NCBI GenBank assembly: GCA_946415665.1
Contig: CAMKTI010000017.1
Coordinates: 1 to 20,061 of the forward strand
Source: an uncultured Clostridia bacterium
GTDB lineage: Bacteria; Bacillota; Clostridia; Lachnospirales; CAMVHY01
Direction: 5' to 3'
Length of the DNA stretch: 20,061 nt
Shown: one piece after another, positions 16,210 to 20,061 of the stretch
Layout of the letters: each line of letters begins with the position of its first letter
How positions within the stretch are numbered: the first letter of the stretch is position 1
Made by a program: the position numbers and the translations under genes
The notes under the pieces: model-generated
Told to the model about the DNA's origin: nothing
What the model saw: only the letters and a program-made list of their open reading frames with translations
The model's database searches: none

Positions 16210-16285
16210 AGGAGTATAGTTCAGTTGGTAGAACGTCGGTCTCCAAAACCGAATGTCATGGGTTCGAGTCCTATTGCTCCTGCCA
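16210..16285 (+). tRNA. trnW: tRNA-Trp (anticodon CCA)
   Basis: The 76-nt sequence folds into a cloverleaf: acceptor AGGAGTA/TGCTCCT with one G-T pair, D-arm GTTC/GAAC, anticodon stem TCGGT/ACCGA with loop CTCCAAA, and T-arm with TTCGAGT loop. The anticodon is CCA, reading UGG, and the 3' CCA is encoded (16283-16285). A consensus promoter precedes it and a hairpin terminator follows. Confidence 0.95.
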
Positions 16286-16340
16286 TTTGTTTATTGTTTT
16301 TTGTTGTTTCTTTTTTTATTTTTTTTGTGTATTTCTTTTG

Positions 16341-16368
16341 ATGCATCGGTAGTGATGCATAGTTTTTT
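16341..16368 (+). terminator. Terminator of tRNA-Trp
   Basis: ATGCATC (16341-16347) pairs with GATGCAT (16354-16360) across a 6-nt loop, followed by six Ts. It lies 56 nt past the tRNA. Confidence 0.7.
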
Positions 16369-16405
16369 GGCATTTTGTTGTTTCATCTCATAACACTCTT
16401 TAAAT

Positions 16406-16450
16406 AAAAAACTCTCGGTCTGATTTTTATTTCAAGCCAAGAGTTTTTTT
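16406..16450. terminator. Bidirectional hairpin terminator
   Basis: AAAAAACTCTCGG pairs with CCAAGAGTTTTTT with one G-T pair and an A/T loop, with A- and T-runs at the edges. It lies just past the stop of the minus-strand SLH pseudogene and would have terminated it. Confidence 0.7.
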
Positions 16451-16484
16451 ATGCCCAAACATTTTATTTTTGATTATATTACGC

Positions 16485-16886
16485 TTAGACGTCCATGAAA
16501 AATTTATATACCAAGTGACTTTTATCTAAATCTAAATAAATTTTTTTACCCGAATTATTTTTTCTGTCAAAAGCCTCAAAAATTATTTTCACCATTTCAG
16601 CACGCATCACATTCGAATTTAAATTTTGCTCATCAATTAAATTCTTATCTGCATCATAAAATTCTAAAACGTTGTGGATTATATCCGGCATTTTATGGCC
16701 CACAATATTTTTATTTGGATTAGATTTTTTGCCTATAACATTAGCCATTTTTCTTGAATCATCAATCAAGTAGGCAACATCATTAGCAAATCAATCCGAT
16801 TTTTCTATGCCAATATCTTTTAATTCATCATAATTTATTTTTTCGCCGTTATTCATTAATCTATAAATTATTGTTGAGAATCTAGT
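16485..16886 (-). pseudogene. S-layer-homology (SLH) domain remnant of a surface protein
   Basis: SLH domains anchor proteins to cell-wall polymers. Read from 16886, the frame gives RFSTIIYRLMNNGEKINYDE, the end of one SLH repeat. IEKSD-stop-FANDVAYLI follows, where the stop TGA (16793-16791) replaces the expected Trp. Next comes VMRAEMVKIIFEAF, the end of another repeat, and IYLDLDKSHLVYKFFMDV, the beginning of a third. A stop lies directly upstream at 16889, so the rest of the protein is gone. A 94-aa frame using TTG 16769 remains open but has no sign of being a real gene. Confidence 0.65.
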
Positions 16887-17030
16887 TTAGAACTTTATGA
16901 AGTTGAGTTGATGACAATAAATTTTGAGGCTGTTCTTTCTTTTCATTCAAAGCAAAAATTTAGATAGAAATTTTATTTTGCCGTGACTATGGATTCATGA
17001 AAATAAAAAATTACGTTTTAAAAATTTTTT
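16887..17030. other. Non-coding gap upstream of the ppdK promoter
   Basis: I see no gene, repeat or hairpin here apart from poly-A/T runs. Confidence 0.4.
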
Positions 17031-17034
17031 TATG

Positions 17035-17043
17035 TGCTATAAT
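17035..17043 (+). promoter_or_regulatory. Extended -10 promoter of ppdK
   Basis: The sequence TGCTATAAT contains a perfect TATAAT with the TG extension one base upstream, about 60 nt before the ppdK start. No good -35 box is visible; extended -10 promoters often lack one. Confidence 0.6.
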
Positions 17044-17103
17044 TCTCACCGCTTTATTTTTAAGCATATTAAATAAAAAATTATTTTAGCGGAGGTTTTT
17101 TTA

Positions 17104-19734
17104 ATGCCAGAGAAATTTGTTTACATGTTCTCAGAAGGCAATGCTTCAATGAGAAATTTATTAGGAGGGAAAGGAGCAAATTTAGCTGAAATGACAAATA
17201 TAGGTTTGCCAATTCCTCATGGTTTTACCGTTACAACTGAAGCTTGTACTTTTTATAATTCCAATGGGAAAAAATTAAGCCCTGAAATCACAGAACAAAT
17301 TTTTAGTGCTTTAGGGCAGCTTGAAAATATTACTGGCAAAAAATTTGGAGATTTAGAAAATCCGTTGCTTGTTTCTGTGCGATCAGGAGCTCGTGCTTCT
17401 ATGCCGGGAATGATGGATACTGTTTTAAATCTTGGATTAAATGATAAAACAGTGGAAGCGTTGGCAAAAAAAACTAATAATAAAAGATTTGCTTATGATG
17501 CTTATCGTAGATTTATTATGATGTTTTCGGACGTAGTTATCGGTGTTTCAAAATCAAAATTTGAGCGCGTTTTGGACGAATATAAACAAAATAAAGGCTA
17601 TAAATCAGATTTAGATTTAAACGAAGATGATTTAGTTTTTATAGCTAATAAATTTAAAGAAATTTATAAAAATGATCAGGGCAAAGATTTCCCATCGGAC
17701 GTAAAAGAACAATTACTTGAAGCAGTTTGTGCTGTGTTTAGATCGTGGGATAATCCAAGAGCATTTGTTTATCGTAGAATGAATGACATTCCATATGATT
17801 GGGGAACGGCTGTAAATGTTCAAGCGATGGTTTTTGGGAACATGGGAGAAACTTCCGGAACAGGTGTTGCTTTTTCGAGAAATCCTGCAAATGGTGAAAA
17901 TGAAATTTATGGCGAATATATGATGAATGCACAAGGAGAAGATGTTGTTGCCGGAGTCAGAACACCTAAAACTATTAAAGATTTAGCAAATGAAATGCCG
18001 GAAATTTATGACCAGTTCGCAAAATCGGCAAAAATGTTGGAAAATCATTATAAAGATATGCAGGATATGGAATTTACGATTGAGAACGGAAAATTATTTT
18101 TTTTGCAGACGCGCAACGGAAAGCGAACAGCAAATGCAGCTTTAAAAATTGCAGTTGATATGGTAAATGAAAATTTAATTTCGAAAGAAGAAGCTTTATT
18201 AAAAGTAGAACCGAATCAATTGGATCAATTATTGCATCCAATGTTTGATCCAGAAATTTTAAAATCTGCGAAACCAATTGGAAAAGCTTTGCCGGCATCA
18301 CCTGGAGCAGCTGCAGGAAAAGTTTGTTTTAATGCTGAAGACGCGAAAAAATTTGCTGAGAAAGGCGAGCGCGTAGTTTTAGTTAGACTTGAAACTTCTC
18401 CGGAAGATATAGAAGGAATGGTTGTTGCACAAGGAATTTTGACAGTTCGTGGCGGAATGACGTCGCATGCTGCAGTTGTTGCGCGTGGAATGGGCCGCTG
18501 TTGTGTTTCAGGTTGCGAAGAAATAAAAATTAATGAAGAAGAAAAGTATTTTATGCTGGGCGGAAAAACTATAAAAGAAGGCGATTATATTTCACTTGAT
18601 GGTTCGACAGGAAATATTTATTTTGAAGATTTAAAAACGGTTGATCCAAAGATATCGGGAAATTTCGCTGAATTTATGAAATGGGCAGATAATGTTCGAA
18701 GATTAGGAGTAAGAACTAATGCTGATACTCCGAAAGATGCTAAAAAAGCAATTGAATTTGGTGCAGAAGGAATTGGTTTGACGAGAACGGAGCATATGTT
18801 TTTTGAGGAAGGCAGAATTTTTTATATGCGCATGATGATTTTGTCGGATAATGCTGACGAAAGAAAAAAAGCGCTAGCGAAATTATTGCCGTTTCAGAAA
18901 AATGATTTTATCGGAATTTATGAAGCGATGGGAGAATTGCCTGTAACGATTAGATTATTAGATCCGCCGTTGCATGAATTTTTGCCTAAGAACGAAGAAG
19001 AATTTAAAAAATTGGCACAGGAAATGGGAAAAAGCTTTGAAGAATTAAAATTAAAAGCTGAGAATTTGCATGAATTAAATCCGATGATGGGACATCGTGG
19101 TTGTAGGTTAGCTGTAAGTTATCCAGAAATTGCTGAAATGCAAACGAGAGCAATTCTCGAAGCAGCAGTCGAAGTTAAGGAAAACAAAAATTATAATATT
19201 GTGCCGGAAATTATGGTGCCACTAACGGTTGATATAAAAGAATTTAAGTTTGTAAAAAATATAATTGATGAGACGGCAAAGAAAATTTTTGAAGAAACTG
19301 GAATGAATCTTGAATATCATGTCGGAACTATGATTGAAATGCCAAGAGCAGCTTTGACAGCGGATAAAATTGCTGAGGAAGCAGAGTTTTTTTCGTTTGG
19401 TACTAATGATTTGACGCAGTTAACTTTTGGTTTATCGAGAGATGATGCTGGAAAGATTTTGAATGATTATCTTGAAAGAAATATTTTTGAATGTGATCCA
19501 ACGGCTAGATTAGATCAAGTAGGCGTTGGTCAATTAGTAAAAATTGCGGTTGAAAAAGGAAGAAGTACACGTAAAAATTTAAAATTAGGAATTTGCGGAG
19601 AGCACGGTGGAGATCCTTCGTCGATTGAATTTTGTGATAAAGTTGGTTTAAATTATGTTTCGTGTTCACCGTTTAGAGTTCCGATTGCAAGATTGGCTGC
19701 AGCTCAGGCTGCTATAAAAAATAAAAATAAGTAA
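17104..19734 (+). CDS. ppdK: Pyruvate, phosphate dikinase
   Basis: PPDK interconverts pyruvate + ATP + Pi and PEP + AMP + PPi, often the glycolytic pyruvate-forming step in anaerobes. The 876-aa protein is full length. It has an N-terminal nucleotide-grasp domain (GGKGANLAEM near 22, SVRSGARASMPGMMDTVLNL near 96). The phosphohistidine domain has GGMTSHAAVVAR with His455. The C-terminal PEP/pyruvate barrel has GLTRTEHMFF, MGHRGCRL, FGTNDLTQ and GICGEHGG with Cys831. His455 and Cys831 fall at the same numbers as in the Clostridium symbiosum enzyme. GGAGG lies 8 nt before the ATG. It is a single gene with its own promoter and terminator (19781-19810). Confidence 0.98.
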   Translation: MPEKFVYMFSEGNASMRNLLGGKGANLAEMTNIGLPIPHGFTVTTEACTFYNSNGKKLSPEITEQIFSALGQLENITGKKFGDLENPLLVSVRSGARASMPGMMDTVLNLGLNDKTVEALAKKTNNKRFAYDAYRRFIMMFSDVVIGVSKSKFERVLDEYKQNKGYKSDLDLNEDDLVFIANKFKEIYKNDQGKDFPSDVKEQLLEAVCAVFRSWDNPRAFVYRRMNDIPYDWGTAVNVQAMVFGNMGETSGTGVAFSRNPANGENEIYGEYMMNAQGEDVVAGVRTPKTIKDLANEMPEIYDQFAKSAKMLENHYKDMQDMEFTIENGKLFFLQTRNGKRTANAALKIAVDMVNENLISKEEALLKVEPNQLDQLLHPMFDPEILKSAKPIGKALPASPGAAAGKVCFNAEDAKKFAEKGERVVLVRLETSPEDIEGMVVAQGILTVRGGMTSHAAVVARGMGRCCVSGCEEIKINEEEKYFMLGGKTIKEGDYISLDGSTGNIYFEDLKTVDPKISGNFAEFMKWADNVRRLGVRTNADTPKDAKKAIEFGAEGIGLTRTEHMFFEEGRIFYMRMMILSDNADERKKALAKLLPFQKNDFIGIYEAMGELPVTIRLLDPPLHEFLPKNEEEFKKLAQEMGKSFEELKLKAENLHELNPMMGHRGCRLAVSYPEIAEMQTRAILEAAVEVKENKNYNIVPEIMVPLTVDIKEFKFVKNIIDETAKKIFEETGMNLEYHVGTMIEMPRAALTADKIAEEAEFFSFGTNDLTQLTFGLSRDDAGKILNDYLERNIFECDPTARLDQVGVGQLVKIAVEKGRSTRKNLKLGICGEHGGDPSSIEFCDKVGLNYVSCSPFRVPIARLAAAQAAIKNKNK

Positions 19735-19780
19735 ATGCGTATAATTTATTTTAGACGGTAAAAAAAATATTAAAAAAAAT

Positions 19781-19810
19781 GGCTGAGATTGTTTATTTCT
19801 CAGCCTTTTT
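19781..19810 (+). terminator. Terminator of ppdK
   Basis: GGCTGAGA pairs perfectly with TCTCAGCC across a 9-nt loop and is followed by five Ts; an A-run precedes it. Confidence 0.88.
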
Positions 19811-19819
19811 AAACGGATT

Positions 19820-20010
19820 GGAATTGTGATTGAGATCCCGAGAGCTGATTTGATATCAGGATAAAATTGCTGGGGAAACAGGATTTTTTTCGTTTGGTAC
19901 TAATGATTTGATGCAGTTAACTTTTGGTTTGTTAAGAGATGATGCTGGAAAAATTTTAAATGATTATCTTGAAAAAAATATTTTTGAATGTGATCTAACG
20001 GCTAAATTAG
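19820..20010 (+). pseudogene. Decayed partial duplicate of ppdK
   Basis: This stretch aligns with ppdK 19324-19513 (codons about 741-803) with about 24 mismatches and one inserted base by hand alignment. Most of it still translates as FFSFGTNDLMQLTFGL and DDAGKILNDYLEKNIFECD. It has no start. It begins just past the ppdK terminator and ends where the IS copy begins, at TTAG. It cannot be functional. Confidence 0.93.
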
Positions 20011-20061
20011 GTAGCGTTCACATAAAATAAAAATATATTGAGCAAAGAGAAAAAGTGATAA
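20011..20061 (+). mobile_element. Left end of a second copy of the IS5-type element
   Basis: The last 51 bases match the left end of the IS at 5045 in all but the second base (T for C). The target side is TTAG (20007-20010), again a YTAR site. The rest of the element lies outside the window. The T at position two gives it a perfect match to the right-end repeat, so this copy may be the more intact one. Confidence 0.9.

Overview
The window comes from a very A/T-rich bacterium. Long poly-A/T runs, strong GGAGG-type ribosome-binding sites, TTGACA/TATAAT promoters, clostridial-type PPDK numbering and an S-layer-homology (SLH) remnant point to a low-GC Firmicutes/clostridia-like lineage. That placement is inference; no marker here fixes the species. 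The many broken genes (two restriction genes, an SLH protein, a ppdK fragment and an IS transposase) suggest a genome undergoing decay.

Layout. 1-207 is the end of an unrecognised Cys/His-rich ORF, followed by a bidirectional terminator. 307-3498 (minus) is glmM-glmS, the first two dedicated steps to UDP-GlcNAc. 3561-5044 holds a 48-bp miniature IS relic and a minus-strand gene for an unknown membrane protein (3806-4741). This gene has a near-consensus promoter, and its leader carries three 16-bp repeats that could form an attenuator. 5041-5868 is a decayed IS5-type element with intact CTAG target duplications. It sits in the remains of a type I restriction system: an hsdS pseudogene (about 5869-6523) and an hsdR pseudogene (6545-9647) with two stops and two frameshifts.

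9824-12331 (minus) is a compact, apparently intact restriction-modification operon. It encodes a methylase with an N-terminal PD-(D/E)XK-like nuclease domain, a half-size specificity subunit, and a small ribbon-helix-helix-like protein, joined by start/stop overlaps. A perfect 110-bp tandem duplication carrying a promoter-like sequence lies upstream. 12592-13033 is mostly empty, with a short possible gene remnant.

13034-16150 (minus) encodes a 1038-aa glycosyltransferase that appears to join two GT-C membrane modules through an extracytoplasmic beta-sandwich-like segment. A tRNA-Trp(CCA) gene with a near-consensus promoter diverges from it. 16485-16886 is an SLH-domain pseudogene. 17104-19734 is ppdK, encoding pyruvate phosphate dikinase. 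Just past its terminator, 19820-20010 is a decayed copy of ppdK codons about 741-803, cut off by a second copy of the same IS whose left end runs off the window.

The core genes serve cell-envelope sugar supply (GlmM/GlmS), envelope glycosylation and PEP/pyruvate metabolism. The accessory part records turnover: an old type I system broken by mutation and IS insertion, beside a newer-looking self-contained system.
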